Assembly: GCA_020635495.1 (NCBI GenBank)
Contig: JACJZQ010000006.1
Span: 1-64,000 of the forward strand
Length of the DNA stretch: 64,000 nucleotides
Direction of reading: 5' to 3'
Source: Flavobacteriales bacterium
GTDB lineage: Bacteria; Bacteroidota; Bacteroidia; UBA10329
The position numbers and the translations under genes are program-made. Shown in pieces: positions 1 to 9,811 of the stretch (position 1 is the stretch's first letter; each line of letters starts with the position of its first letter). The notes below the pieces were generated by a model. That model was given only the letters and a program-made list of their open reading frames with translations. It had not been told where the DNA came from and made no database searches.

Positions 1-2
1 AT

Positions 3-74
3 GTGTACCGTGCTTTCCAAAATGCCAAGTTTTTCAGGCTAAAACTAATTCTAATATATGGTCATGAGGAATAA
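3..74 (+). CDS. C-terminal end of an upstream gene (partial)
   Basis: Frame 3 is open from the window edge and ends at a TAA at 72-74, giving 23 residues rich in basic and hydrophobic amino acids that end in GHEE. The other two forward frames also stay open briefly, so this frame is only the most protein-like of the three. It would be the tail of a gene that lies outside the window, oriented with the following genes. The family cannot be named. Confidence 0.35.
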   Translation: MYRAFQNAKFFRLKLILIYGHEE

Positions 75-122
75 ATAATGCGGTATTTTGCATACATAGA
101 TGATGTGATTCTAGTTTAGAAA

Positions 123-1778
123 TTGAAAAAAGTACTAGCAAAATCTTATTACTGGCTGCTGGTTTCGTTGTTACTTCATGCAGTGGCAATATCGTTAGGG
201 GTCTCCTACTACGAGAATGGCACTAACACTTACATGAAAATTGGTTCTTCAGGTAAGCTTTTCGGGCAACCTGAAGGAATTCCCTTACCGGTTGGTGGCA
301 ATTTGCTACTCTCAGATGCCATAGCACTGCTCTATAAGACATTGCCTGAATTTGAGTGGTATGACCTCTTCAGTTTCTCCTTTTCTGTTATAGCCCTTTA
401 TTGCTTAATTCTCGTTTTAACCTTCAAGATTGAGAAAAGAACCATTAAACATTGGATTCTTGGTTTTCTTGGGATATGCATGTATCTGCCAAATTTGGCG
501 ATGTATGAGTTTACGCGTATTTCAATGATTCTCGGGTTTTGTGCTGGTCTTTTGATTTTAAAGACCCCAGTTCTGAATTGGAGATATGTAGCTTTAAATA
601 TTCTGTTAGCTGCTTCAATGCTTATTAGACCAGATGGCTATGCTTTAACTTTGGCATATCTCATTCCTATCATATTCCTGATAAGAGAATGGTCTAACTC
701 AATAAAACTGGCACCAGCCGTATTTGTCTTTCTTGGAGTGATTTTATTGCTCAACCTCCCAGCAAGTGTCGATGATGCCAATTACTTAGAACTGAGGCCA
801 TACCAGCTTACGTTGTTTGACTATGATGTTACACTTAAAATTCCGTTCAAAAACCAGGAAGATTCGATTCTTGTAGATGCGGTACGACAAACTTTCTTGA
901 ATGACCCCAAGCACATCACGAAAGAGGTACTGGCAACCTACGTCCCTCCTCTGGACAAAACTCCAAATCGATTTTTTGAATATCTCGTTGAGAATCCCAT
1001 AGACACTAGTAGTTTAAGGTCACTTTTTTCTACTCTCGACCCACCGAGTACCTACACTCCCTGGTTGGCGGTGCTCTTCATGCTACTAATAACATCAGTG
1101 GGGGAAAATCCTGACAGGTTGAAATTGGCGATCTATGGTTTAGGAGGACTTGCTTCATTCGTAATAGTTGGAGTTTATTTCAAAACCGTGAGTCATGTAT
1201 TGTTTCCGTCATCCTTATGTATTGTAGCTGGCATGTTGTTTCTCAGTAAACAGGCTGTAAATCCATTGAAGTTGACTCTTCTTTCTTCAGTTTTCTTGAT
1301 TGGAGGCATACTGATATCGGGTAAACGGATCTCAGGCTCAGACCGTATGCAAATAGATTCAATTGAAGAGTTGAACCAACACGTAACTTCGAATTACAGT
1401 CAGTTTAACGACCAGATATTCATTTATAATCTCCCTAGCCTCATTCGAACCAATTCGAGAGTATTTGGATGTAGAGATCAAATTCTTCCAAACTCATTCA
1501 GTTTCGACAATGGGTTTCTCTATCATTCTCAAGCCTATCGGAATAAAAGTGTTGATTACTTTGGCAGTTACCAGAGTAACGACATTCTTAAGGCAATACT
1601 TGCTAAGCCAGAAAAATTCATATTTGTAAGCACTCCCTCGCGCTTAGAATTTCTTCAAGGTTATTTTTCAGGCTTGTACTCATTAAATTTCGAATACTTA
1701 ATTGAGTACTTACCGAGCAGTGACCTTCCGAAAGACCGAATCCCTTCACTCATCAGAATAACACCCGTAGATGGATAA
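123..1778 (+). CDS. Polytopic inner-membrane protein of unknown function
   Basis: The 551-residue protein opens with a basic residue pair and a hydrophobic segment, then shows roughly ten further membrane segments in its first 400 residues, followed by a soluble C-terminal part of about 150 residues. This layout resembles bacterial GT-C-type glycosyltransferases or polymerases of surface polysaccharide loci, but I recognise no diagnostic motif. The start is TTG; the first in-frame ATG falls after the first membrane segment, so the TTG is preferred. It overlaps the next gene by 8 bases, and its AT-rich composition matches the genes up to about 8.5 kb. A role in glycan assembly is inference from neighbours. 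Confidence 0.75.
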   Translation: MKKVLAKSYYWLLVSLLLHAVAISLGVSYYENGTNTYMKIGSSGKLFGQPEGIPLPVGGNLLLSDAIALLYKTLPEFEWYDLFSFSFSVIALYCLILVLTFKIEKRTIKHWILGFLGICMYLPNLAMYEFTRISMILGFCAGLLILKTPVLNWRYVALNILLAASMLIRPDGYALTLAYLIPIIFLIREWSNSIKLAPAVFVFLGVILLLNLPASVDDANYLELRPYQLTLFDYDVTLKIPFKNQEDSILVDAVRQTFLNDPKHITKEVLATYVPPLDKTPNRFFEYLVENPIDTSSLRSLFSTLDPPSTYTPWLAVLFMLLITSVGENPDRLKLAIYGLGGLASFVIVGVYFKTVSHVLFPSSLCIVAGMLFLSKQAVNPLKLTLLSSVFLIGGILISGKRISGSDRMQIDSIEELNQHVTSNYSQFNDQIFIYNLPSLIRTNSRVFGCRDQILPNSFSFDNGFLYHSQAYRNKSVDYFGSYQSNDILKAILAKPEKFIFVSTPSRLEFLQGYFSGLYSLNFEYLIEYLPSSDLPKDRIPSLIRITPVDG

Positions 1779-2460
1779 GGTTATTGTTATTGGTGGGTCT
1801 GGTCTTATTGGCAAAGCATTGTGCAAAGTGCTCGCAGAAGAATGTTTTGAGGTAATCGGCATGTCCAGAACTCAATATTCTCCAGAAATTGACCAATACG
1901 TCTCTGACTGGATATATGAAGATGTGGCAACCTCTGAAGGAACAGGTCTGATATTGGAGAAATGTTCCAATGCTGATTCCGTGTCTTTGGTGTTCTGCTG
2001 CGGGAATCATGGACACGATGCATCCATTGCCAACCAAATAGGAACGTATCAGACAAATTTGGTTGGCATCTCCAGAATTTGGGAAATGACCAGGTCAAAT
2101 CCATCATTGAATATAAATTGCATAATAATATGTTCGTCTTTAATGGGGAGTTTGCCTGACCGACATTTCCCGTTTTATGCCGCCTCCAAGGCAGGATTAG
2201 ATCATTTCATCAGATCAATAAGAAACGACCAATTGCAAATCCCCATTTGTTCGATAGTTCTGGGTCCTGTAGGTTCAACCAACGCCAGAGGGATGACACC
2301 TCCAGACAAAGTGGCAAAGTACATTTCCGGGTTCATTAAAAAACCATATTCGGGAGAGGCATACCTGCCTAGATATCTTAAAGTTCTAATTCCATCAATT
2401 CGAGTGATGCCAAATTTTTGGGAACGAATACTTGTGGGGTTTAGAAAAAGACGAAATTGA
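1771..2460 (+). CDS. Short-chain dehydrogenase/reductase (SDR) family protein
   Basis: The 229-residue protein starts with a Rossmann nucleotide-binding motif, GGSGLIGKAL at about residues 8-17, and has the SDR catalytic YxxxK signature as YAASK near residue 136, preceded by a serine pair (CSSL) in the expected place. It should be a cytosolic NAD(P)-dependent oxidoreductase; the substrate is unknown. The length is slightly below the usual 250 residues. Its start lies inside the end of the preceding membrane protein gene, which implies co-transcription. Within a surface-glycan locus, a nucleotide-sugar or lipid precursor is a reasonable guess only. Confidence 0.85.
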   Translation: MDKVIVIGGSGLIGKALCKVLAEECFEVIGMSRTQYSPEIDQYVSDWIYEDVATSEGTGLILEKCSNADSVSLVFCCGNHGHDASIANQIGTYQTNLVGISRIWEMTRSNPSLNINCIIICSSLMGSLPDRHFPFYAASKAGLDHFIRSIRNDQLQIPICSIVLGPVGSTNARGMTPPDKVAKYISGFIKKPYSGEAYLPRYLKVLIPSIRVMPNFWERILVGFRKRRN

Positions 2461-2590
2461 CGCTCTCATCATTATAAGAATGTAAGTTCAGTAAGCCCTG
2501 ATAAACTCAACGAAAATGTCATATTGGACTTACTTTACTGATTAACCTTTGATTTTGTATTTCTATCAAGTTTAATATACAAAACTCAAA

Positions 2591-4153
2591 TTGCTAAACA
2601 TTTATTCCAGATATGAGATTCTAATTGTAATCGTGAGTCTAACTTTAATGTTAGGGGTCATTGTTGTGCAGTTTGATAATGGCACTTTAACACAACGCTC
2701 ACCAAGCGATGAGGCCGACAGTTGGGAATACCAAACCATTTCAGTAAATCTTGCCGTTCATAATCAATTTCCCGTCATGGGCTATATCCATGACCACGAA
2801 GAATATAAACTCTCCAAGTTTGAAATAGAATCTAACGCTGCTTTTCTGAAGTGCCGATTCGAATCCATAGAACCGATTTACAATCTGTCAAAGCCTCCTG
2901 CATATGCCTTCATTTTAGGAATGCTTTACAGATGGTTTGGTATCGATCTTTCTGTCCCATATTATCTAAACCTTTTCTTCTTGCTATGCACATTTTTGCT
3001 AATTACACGTCTCGGAAACTCACTCTGGGGACCGATTGGAGCATCTTTGGGCATTTTATCTTTTTCCATTTTTCTTATGGTTGGAAATTTCGGAATAGCA
3101 GACGTTTTACCTGAACTGATGACCACAACTTTAGCTACCGCTCTGGTTTACCTCTCGGTAGAACTACGAAAAGGTCAAAGTTTTATCAAAGTGCTTCTGT
3201 TAGGTACCCTAGCAGGATGCACAATGCTTACAAAAGGTGTTGTTGTATTTTTTATTCTCAGCATTCCTATTGTTCTTTGGATTTACAGATCCTCCTACAG
3301 TAGCTTTATCAAATCCAAGTTGGTTTTGGCAATTTGCATCTGTTTCACCATTCTGCCTTGGACGATTTCTGCTAACCGTATATTATCAGATTCTGAAAAG
3401 AGGTTTGATGAATGGAGCTCCAATCTTGAAACTTATTTTTCGAATTGTGAGAGAAATAATTTCCCAGATAACTTGAAAAACTTTGATGTCAATCAAATTA
3501 TCATTGATCACTATGCTAGATACGCCAACACTGATAAACCTGTGATAGTCTCCAACCAATTTAGTTTTGACGAGTTGCCAGCTGTACATAACGAACTTTG
3601 TATAGACGGTAAATGGCATGTAGAATGGCGATACGTTGAAGACCTTTCTTACAACACCATCTATAAGGACTTGGAAGGTCTAACATCAATCTTTCGGTTC
3701 TATTCCGATAATCCAGAAATGATTTTCACCATAGCATGCGCTAAAATCAACCTTGCCACGCGAGCATCACATTTCCCTATCCTACTTGCCACAGCACTTA
3801 TGTCCTTGATGATATTGGCAAGAAGATTCGGCAATTTTCATTGGAAAGCCAAAATTCTAGGCTTAACAATATTAAGTATTGCGGTTGCCGCCAGCATTAA
3901 GCATTTACCAATTTGCATGATATTCTCATCAGCATTTTTTTGCTCTATACCATTATGGAAAAAGACTGACAGCAGAATTGTTCCATTACCATTTATACTA
4001 CTTCTTTTGAACTGCCTTTTAATTACTATCGTATTTTACGGCAGCCCTAGGTTTATTTCGTTTGGCGAACCGGTTTTCATTTTCTTCAGCTCCAGTATAT
4101 TATTCAAGTTCTTAAAGAGTGATAGGCTTTCAATCAATCAGGCAATAACATGA
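2591..4153 (+). CDS. GT39/ArnT-like membrane glycosyltransferase
   Basis: The 520-residue protein has an N-terminal membrane segment followed by an extracytoplasmic loop with acidic residues (DEADSWEY), the layout of GT-C enzymes of the PMT/ArnT group where an early Asp is catalytic. About ten further hydrophobic helices follow, with a soluble insert at about residues 265-370. Such enzymes transfer sugars from polyprenyl-phosphate donors at the periplasmic face. The start is TTG because the next ATG would cut the first helix. A gap of 130 bases separates it from the SDR gene. It overlaps the following radical SAM gene by ATGA. Donor and acceptor are not predictable. Confidence 0.72.
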   Translation: MLNIYSRYEILIVIVSLTLMLGVIVVQFDNGTLTQRSPSDEADSWEYQTISVNLAVHNQFPVMGYIHDHEEYKLSKFEIESNAAFLKCRFESIEPIYNLSKPPAYAFILGMLYRWFGIDLSVPYYLNLFFLLCTFLLITRLGNSLWGPIGASLGILSFSIFLMVGNFGIADVLPELMTTTLATALVYLSVELRKGQSFIKVLLLGTLAGCTMLTKGVVVFFILSIPIVLWIYRSSYSSFIKSKLVLAICICFTILPWTISANRILSDSEKRFDEWSSNLETYFSNCERNNFPDNLKNFDVNQIIIDHYARYANTDKPVIVSNQFSFDELPAVHNELCIDGKWHVEWRYVEDLSYNTIYKDLEGLTSIFRFYSDNPEMIFTIACAKINLATRASHFPILLATALMSLMILARRFGNFHWKAKILGLTILSIAVAASIKHLPICMIFSSAFFCSIPLWKKTDSRIVPLPFILLLLNCLLITIVFYGSPRFISFGEPVFIFFSSSILFKFLKSDRLSINQAIT

Positions 4154-5703
4154 AGTTAGACACACTACTCATTTGGCCTCCATTTGATTTTCCAGATGGT
4201 TTCTACTCTAATCTAAGAGCATACGACCCACCTTTAGGATTATTAGCTCTAGGAGCCTACGTAAGGCAATTTGATTACAACGTTTCAATTTTGGATTGCA
4301 ATCTGCAGTTCGAAAACGCGGATATTGAATTTGAAGATTATTTGAAAGAAAAGATCTTACCTATTTCACAAGATCTGAAAGTTATTGGTTTCACAACCAC
4401 TACCCCATCTGTCAATTCATGTTATCGCCTAGCCAAAATTTGCAAGAAAATCCTTCCGGATGTTCAGATAGTTTTTGGCGGAGCACACGCTTCCTTTGTT
4501 CCTGACGAGGCCTTGGACACCGGAGATGTGGACATTGTGGTCATTGGAGAAGGGGAAATTACGTTTAAAGAAATTTTAGACCAAAACGACCTGTCCACTA
4601 TCAAAGGAATCGTATATCGGGATGGCTCTCAATTTATTAGAACACCGGTAAGAGAAAGAATCAAAGACCTGGATAGTCTGCCGATTCCAGCTTACGATCT
4701 TATTGACATGGACAAATACCGTCCAATACTTGGTGCCTACAAACGGCTTCCGGCCATGATGATGGTCTCTTCGCGGGGATGCCCATGGTCTTGTAATTTC
4801 TGCAGAAGACCCGTAGGAAAGATGCTCACCGTTAGATCTGCCCAAAAGATCTATGATGAAATGAAGATGCTCTCCGAAGTTTACGGAATAAAGGACATCG
4901 CCTTTCAGGATGACGTTTTTACCGTCAATCATGAAAACGTATTTGAATTATGCGAACTACTAATACATAACCCAATTGACATTCGGTGGTTATGTTTTGC
5001 CAGAGTTGACATTGTCTCTTTTGATCTCCTGAAAAAAATGCAACAAGCAGGTTGCTGGCAAATCATGTTCGGTGTAGAAAACTTTGAACAGTCAATACTA
5101 GACGGCATCAATAAAGCCGTCAAACGTGAACAGATATTCCAATCTATTGAATGGGCTCAAAAAGCTGGGATTGAAGTTAGAATTTGCATGATGGTCGGTA
5201 ACATTGGGGACACTGAAGAAATAATTAACCGTAACATCAGGTTGATAAAGCAGTTGGGGCCTGATTATCTCAGTGTTGCTATTGTTACTCCGTTCCCAGG
5301 TCATGACATCTACAATTGGGCGGTAAAAGAGAACAGAATTTCCACCTATGATTGGGATAAGTACTATGGTGCAACTCCAATTCTACAATTAGACACACTT
5401 ACACCAGAAGAAATTACTTCCTTATATCGGAAAATGACCTTTTCAGTTTATTTTTCCCCCAAGTTTATTCTGAAGAAGTTGATCAGTATCAGAACAGTAA
5501 CAGAGCTTCAGAATTATACCAAAGGTTTTTTGGGTCTGTTTCACTTCTATCTTGAAAAAATAATCTTCTCTTTGCTTCCCAACAGGCAGGTTGACAGAAC
5601 CATAGTTAAGAAGGAGGAAAAAAATCGTGAACTCTCGGAAGATGAAGTGAAAAAGAGAATTGAGCTCACTTCGAACTATACAAAACAAACTGCCCGAACT
5701 TAA
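4150..5703 (+). CDS. B12-binding domain radical SAM protein
   Basis: The 517-residue protein has an N-terminal cobalamin-binding-type domain (about residues 1-150, including the GGAHAS segment and IGEGE) and a radical SAM core with the cluster motif Cys211-x3-Cys215-x2-Cys218. The C-terminal 130 residues are lysine-rich and unassigned. Family members use cobalamin and S-adenosylmethionine for methylation of unactivated carbon or phosphorus, or for ring rearrangements, often in lipid, hopanoid or glycan pathways. The start overlaps the stop of the upstream gene as ATGA, so the two are translationally coupled. The classical DxHxxG cobalamin motif is not evident, which is common in this family. 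The substrate is unknown. Confidence 0.9.
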   Translation: MKLDTLLIWPPFDFPDGFYSNLRAYDPPLGLLALGAYVRQFDYNVSILDCNLQFENADIEFEDYLKEKILPISQDLKVIGFTTTTPSVNSCYRLAKICKKILPDVQIVFGGAHASFVPDEALDTGDVDIVVIGEGEITFKEILDQNDLSTIKGIVYRDGSQFIRTPVRERIKDLDSLPIPAYDLIDMDKYRPILGAYKRLPAMMMVSSRGCPWSCNFCRRPVGKMLTVRSAQKIYDEMKMLSEVYGIKDIAFQDDVFTVNHENVFELCELLIHNPIDIRWLCFARVDIVSFDLLKKMQQAGCWQIMFGVENFEQSILDGINKAVKREQIFQSIEWAQKAGIEVRICMMVGNIGDTEEIINRNIRLIKQLGPDYLSVAIVTPFPGHDIYNWAVKENRISTYDWDKYYGATPILQLDTLTPEEITSLYRKMTFSVYFSPKFILKKLISIRTVTELQNYTKGFLGLFHFYLEKIIFSLLPNRQVDRTIVKKEEKNRELSEDEVKKRIELTSNYTKQTART

Positions 5704-5751
5704 TATCAATGTTCCTTAACACTAGACCAGATCAGTGTCAATAGTAACAGA

Positions 5752-6627
5752 ATGAAGGTTAATTTGAAAGGAATAATGCCAAGTATATCTGCCCAAGACA
5801 GTGCTCACACCCATCATGTATTGGATTACTATGCAGAGTGTTGGTTAAGCCGTTTTTCTGATGGACACAACCCAAAGTCCAAGGCAATGCATTTAGGTTA
5901 TTTCACTACAGACGGATTGAGTAACGATGACGCCAAACTGAAAACAAATCAGTTGATAGCAGAGATTCTCGGAATCAGCAAAAATGAAAATGCAACGATA
6001 GTTGATCTAGGCTGTGGAATTGGCGGAACATGCGTTTACCTCGCTCAAAGATTTTCAAACTCAGCATTTACAGGGGTCAACATTTCTAAAGAACAGCTCA
6101 AGTTTGCAGAGCATCTTCGTTCATCAGAAGGTCTAACCGAAGAACGAATTCAGTTAGAACTTGCTGATTATGCAAAAACCAGTCTTAAATCATCTAGTTC
6201 CAACTATGTTTTTGCGCTTGAAAGCTTGTGTCATGCCCAATCTAAGGAAAGTGTCTATGCAGAAGTTCACCGAATTCTAGCAGATAAGGGAGTATTTCTA
6301 TTTGTTGATTATTTTGAAATCAGAGTACCCGATAATCGAGAAGAAGAGGATCTCCTGAACATCTTTAGGAATGGTTGGGCAGTGAGCCAATATATAAGAG
6401 ACCATAAACAGCAATTGCTTTCGACAGGATTTCATTCAATAACAGAACAGTCTCTAGTTGATCATGTTAAGCCAGGAATTGACATATCGTACGAAACAGC
6501 AATTCGCAAATTAGAGAAGAACGAAAGCACTGACCTAGTTAGAAATCATTTACTTGCTTGCAAAGCACTGAAACAACTTGTTGATTTGGAATTGATTGAC
6601 TATAGATACGTGAGGTGCGTCAAGTAG
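5752..6627 (+). CDS. Class I SAM-dependent methyltransferase
   Basis: The 291-residue protein contains the SAM-binding motif I as VDLGCGIGGT at about residue 84 and a MHLGYF segment upstream. That pair occurs in methyltransferases of the tocopherol, sarcosine and cyclopropane-fatty-acid-like group acting on small molecules or lipids. It is the last gene of the rightward set and its stop overlaps the stop of the convergent UbiA-like gene by 8 bases. A prenyl-lipid methyltransferase role is possible given that neighbour but is inference. The ATG at 5776 is an alternative start. Confidence 0.85.
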   Translation: MKVNLKGIMPSISAQDSAHTHHVLDYYAECWLSRFSDGHNPKSKAMHLGYFTTDGLSNDDAKLKTNQLIAEILGISKNENATIVDLGCGIGGTCVYLAQRFSNSAFTGVNISKEQLKFAEHLRSSEGLTEERIQLELADYAKTSLKSSSSNYVFALESLCHAQSKESVYAEVHRILADKGVFLFVDYFEIRVPDNREEEDLLNIFRNGWAVSQYIRDHKQQLLSTGFHSITEQSLVDHVKPGIDISYETAIRKLEKNESTDLVRNHLLACKALKQLVDLELIDYRYVRCVK

Positions 6628-7480
6628 TCTGAACCAAAATCTTATAGACAAGAGCAACCGATATAGCGATTAGAAAAGCCAGCCTCGTTATTTTCTGAAA
6701 GATACTGGGAGTACAGCTATTACCCCTCAAAGAAATCAACAGCATAACCATGTTTGCCGCCTGTAGCGGACAATGAATTTCCGTGGGAACAATACTGAGT
6801 CTGTAAAGCATGAAGGAGTATACCACTACCAGAATGGACATAACAACCCTTAAGTTGAGGTTGTTTCTTACTCCCAACCTTACCGCCATAGTTCTTACCC
6901 CAGCAGCCTTGTCAAACTTATAATCCAACAACTCATGATTTAGATGCCCCGTGGCCAACAACAAACCAAAGTAACCTGCAACGGACAAGGAACGCACGCC
7001 AACGTCAGTTACAGCCCACATCACAATGAGATAGTGAACCATACCAGCGACCAAGTGTACCATCGTACCGAGAAAAATAGACTCCTTTAATCTCAGCGGC
7101 TTTGCATAATAAAGAGCCCAAAGACAAACACCCACAGCACATAAAATACCAGAAGTCCAAGTAAACCAAAACCAGCAAAAAACGGTAAGGAGGGAAAACA
7201 ATACGAAAAGGTACTTGTACCCATGTTTTGAAACTTTAGCTACATGAGAAAGTCTGTCCGAAATAACATCAGCCTTGTAATCGCAGTAGGAGTTCAAGAA
7301 ATAAATGGTCAGAACATAAACGAAGACCCCACTGAATAGACGGGTGATTTGAATTAGGCTGATCTCACTCGGGAAAGAATCAACAAAAAGCAAGGCTACC
7401 ATCGAAAATCCAGTCATAAGGAATGCTTCTGCAAGCCTTAATGATTTAGCATAGCGGACAAACTTACTTAGACCAGACAT
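6620..7480 (-). CDS. UbiA-family prenyltransferase
   Basis: The 286-residue membrane protein has the two Asp-rich motifs of the UbiA superfamily: N63-x3-D67-x3-D71 and D183-x3-D187 near NHELLDYKFD. These bind magnesium and prenyl diphosphate. About eight membrane helices are visible. UbiA enzymes transfer prenyl chains to aromatic rings, sugars (decaprenyl-phosphoribose synthase type) or tetrapyrroles; the acceptor here cannot be told. It is the last gene of the leftward ten-gene operon, 7 bases after the SGNH hydrolase gene. A decaprenyl-phosphoryl-sugar type role would fit a glycan locus, but that is inference. Confidence 0.83.
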   Translation of the reverse strand: MSGLSKFVRYAKSLRLAEAFLMTGFSMVALLFVDSFPSEISLIQITRLFSGVFVYVLTIYFLNSYCDYKADVISDRLSHVAKVSKHGYKYLFVLFSLLTVFCWFWFTWTSGILCAVGVCLWALYYAKPLRLKESIFLGTMVHLVAGMVHYLIVMWAVTDVGVRSLSVAGYFGLLLATGHLNHELLDYKFDKAAGVRTMAVRLGVRNNLNLRVVMSILVVVYSFMLYRLSIVPTEIHCPLQAANMVMLLISLRGNSCTPSIFQKITRLAFLIAISVALVYKILVQTT

Positions 7481-7487
7481 TGAGTTA

Positions 7488-8534
7488 TTATCGAATTTCC
7501 TTCAATATGCAATTCGCAAAATGCAAATTAGCAGCTTCATTGGGGTGTCCGTCACCATGAATCCGCCACTTTGAATCAGATAGGTCTACAGAGACATCTA
7601 CAACAGCAATTCCATCCTCTGATAGCAATTGGAGAACGTTTAAGGTGTTCTCATCGCCTAGCACTCCGGCTACAATCAGTTCTATCCCCTCCGTCTGACA
7701 CATAGAATTGAACTCTCGAATAATCGCAACCTCAAGATGTTCAGAATCAATATCGGAATCGACAAAGCGTGATTGATATATATCGTTGATGTAATTGATA
7801 ACACACAGTTTACCTGTTCCAGGAATATTCCGAGTCATATCATCAAAGTCTAAATACTCAATATTAAGGCCGCCATCAATCTCTAAACTGGCTTTCGGCA
7901 AACACATCTGCTCGAACAATTTTCTATTATCACTTTGTTCAGAAAATGCCATCATTTGTTTTCGCCACACCCAAGAAATTGTGTTTCGCATGTGATGAAA
8001 AAAACCGTAGAGTAATACCACTTTATCTGGTCTATTGTAAAGACAGAGTTGTTGCTTAAAGTACTGAATGCACTGTACGGTGCTCCAGGCACCTACACCG
8101 TAGTTTCGCACAGATAAATTGGGTAAGCTGTCCTGAAGTATCCACGCACATGTTTGATTGTCATTCAAACCATGTCCCCAAGCAACGGAACAACCGTAAA
8201 GATGAATCATGGATTGCGAATTGTTCCTTTTTTCTAGCGAGCTGCCGGTTAATCTAGAACCATCTATGTCTTGATTGAATTTAAATTCAATCATACCGTT
8301 CAACATACAATCATATGATCCTGAGCGATATTTGAATCCTACAATAGAATCCAGCATCCAAAAATCTGGTGGTGTACATCTAACTCCATCTGAATCCTTA
8401 AGTTGAATCAATTTGTATGTGCTAGGAGAAAACCCTTGGATTCTAAGCACTAACTCAGCAACCCCTAATAAGGAAACAACGATGACGACAAATACTGCCA
8501 ACCAAACCAAACCTATCTGTACGATCTTCTTCAA
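7488..8534 (-). CDS. Membrane-anchored SGNH/GDSL-type hydrolase
   Basis: The protein of about 348 residues has one N-terminal membrane helix and a periplasmic domain with the block I serine in YGCSVAWGHG and the C-terminal block V Asp/His in GDGHPNEAAN. This is the SGNH hydrolase pattern seen in esterases and in O-acetyl tailoring enzymes of surface glycans. The frame stays open upstream to 8609 inside the ABC ATPase gene, but the TTG at 8534 overlaps the ATPase stop as TTGA, is preceded by a purine-rich stretch and leaves a normal anchor, so it is preferred. Likely role: acyl or acetyl transfer or removal on the exported glycan (inference). Confidence 0.8.
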   Translation of the reverse strand: MKKIVQIGLVWLAVFVVIVVSLLGVAELVLRIQGFSPSTYKLIQLKDSDGVRCTPPDFWMLDSIVGFKYRSGSYDCMLNGMIEFKFNQDIDGSRLTGSSLEKRNNSQSMIHLYGCSVAWGHGLNDNQTCAWILQDSLPNLSVRNYGVGAWSTVQCIQYFKQQLCLYNRPDKVVLLYGFFHHMRNTISWVWRKQMMAFSEQSDNRKLFEQMCLPKASLEIDGGLNIEYLDFDDMTRNIPGTGKLCVINYINDIYQSRFVDSDIDSEHLEVAIIREFNSMCQTEGIELIVAGVLGDENTLNVLQLLSEDGIAVVDVSVDLSDSKWRIHGDGHPNEAANLHFANCILKEIR

Positions 8535-9808
8535 TCTCTTTCCAGTTTCCACTCGAACTGAGGTTGCACAGAAATATTCAGTTGCGTCAATTGGTCTTGT
8601 TCCTCCCACTTGGCAGGTAGAACTCTGAACAGGTGCTGAACTCCTGTTTCAAATAGAATATTGGCATCCTCATCTGTAACTCTCACGTTCAGAAAATAAG
8701 AGCCTTTGTATAGCATACCGCCCGGAATATTGCATACGATCCGATAAGCACCTATATCCTTTACCATTAATTCAGGAGTGTCTCTGAACATGGTAGAATC
8801 CATCATTACTCGACCACCGTCTATTGCATGTACAACCACAATAAGCGTTAGGTCTCGCACGGTTTGTTTCTTTTCAAGAATCACTTCAACAGATAGGTCT
8901 TCATCTCTTTCTGCAGTGTTGACGAAGCCTGTTTTTGCTCCAAAAACTTTAACTCCACCAATGCAGAATTCATCATTATCAGAACCCATTTGGTAGTTAA
9001 AATTGCCACTCTCAGCAAGGAGGTTCTTGCTGAGATCGTTGTTAGCGTGGTCTAGGAAATACTTTTCCAATACCACTTCATTCTTGTCATGGCAAAGAAC
9101 TTTACCGTCTGCCATCAGCAACATTTTATTGACGTTGTCTTTCAGATCCGAAATGCTGTGCGATACGATGATCACCGTTCTTCCTTCTGCCAGCATTCTA
9201 TCAATGGCCAATTCGCACTTCTTTCTGAAAAATGCATCTCCTACCGAGTAAACCTCATCAAGTAATACAATGTCTGACCTGAGATGCGAAAAAACCGAGA
9301 ACGCCAACCTCAGATACATTCCGTTTGAATAGTACTTGACCTGCTGTTCCATTTTATCCTCCAATTCACTGAAGGCCACAATTTCATCGTAAGTCTGATC
9401 TATCTCCTTTTTGGACATGCCAAGCAACTGACCGCTCATGAAAACATTTTCTCTTCCGGATAACTCGGGATGAAATCCTGTACCAACACTCAGAATGCTA
9501 GCTACTCTGCCCTTGATCTGAACCTCCCCTTGGTCTGGCTTGGTGATGCCGGCAAGTATTTGCATCAAAGTACTTTTTCCTGCTCCGTTATTACCAATGA
9601 TTCCCAACGAAGTGCCTTTGGGAACATCGAAACTAACATTGTCCAACACCTTGAATTTTGATTGGCTGTTTTGATCAGACTTAAACCCATTTTTTATCAC
9701 ATCAAGCACCGAAGGTCTTTCTGATAGGCGCAGTGGATTCTTGAAGTATGACTTCGAAACAGAACTTACTGAAATAGCTATCTCGCTGGAGCTTGTTTTT
9801 TTCATCAT
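8531..9808 (-). CDS. wzt: ABC transporter ATPase, Wzt-type polysaccharide exporter
   Basis: The 425-residue protein has the Walker A motif GNNGAGKST and the Walker B region LLDEVYSVGDAFF that is typical of O-antigen and teichoic-acid exporters. Its C-terminal extension of about 150 residues (from about residue 270) matches the Wzt C-terminal carbohydrate-binding domain in position. In the characterised E. coli O8/O9a systems this domain recognises the capped non-reducing end of the glycan before export. The permease gene lies 3 bases upstream and the SGNH gene overlaps its stop. A methyltransferase in the same operon makes methyl-capped chain termination an attractive, unproven parallel. Confidence 0.9.
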   Translation of the reverse strand: MMKKTSSSEIAISVSSVSKSYFKNPLRLSERPSVLDVIKNGFKSDQNSQSKFKVLDNVSFDVPKGTSLGIIGNNGAGKSTLMQILAGITKPDQGEVQIKGRVASILSVGTGFHPELSGRENVFMSGQLLGMSKKEIDQTYDEIVAFSELEDKMEQQVKYYSNGMYLRLAFSVFSHLRSDIVLLDEVYSVGDAFFRKKCELAIDRMLAEGRTVIIVSHSISDLKDNVNKMLLMADGKVLCHDKNEVVLEKYFLDHANNDLSKNLLAESGNFNYQMGSDNDEFCIGGVKVFGAKTGFVNTAERDEDLSVEVILEKKQTVRDLTLIVVVHAIDGGRVMMDSTMFRDTPELMVKDIGAYRIVCNIPGGMLYKGSYFLNVRVTDEDANILFETGVQHLFRVLPAKWEEQDQLTQLNISVQPQFEWKLERD

Positions 9809-9811
9809 GCC

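Noticed and set aside
1..6627. Capsule synthesis genes of the Wzx/Wzy type
   Set aside because: The two membrane proteins show no flippase or Wzy signature, and the locus has a Wzm/Wzt exporter instead.
8535..8609. Upstream extension of the SGNH hydrolase to 8609
   Set aside because: It would overlap 79 bases of the ABC ATPase gene and add a non-hydrophobic stretch before the anchor.
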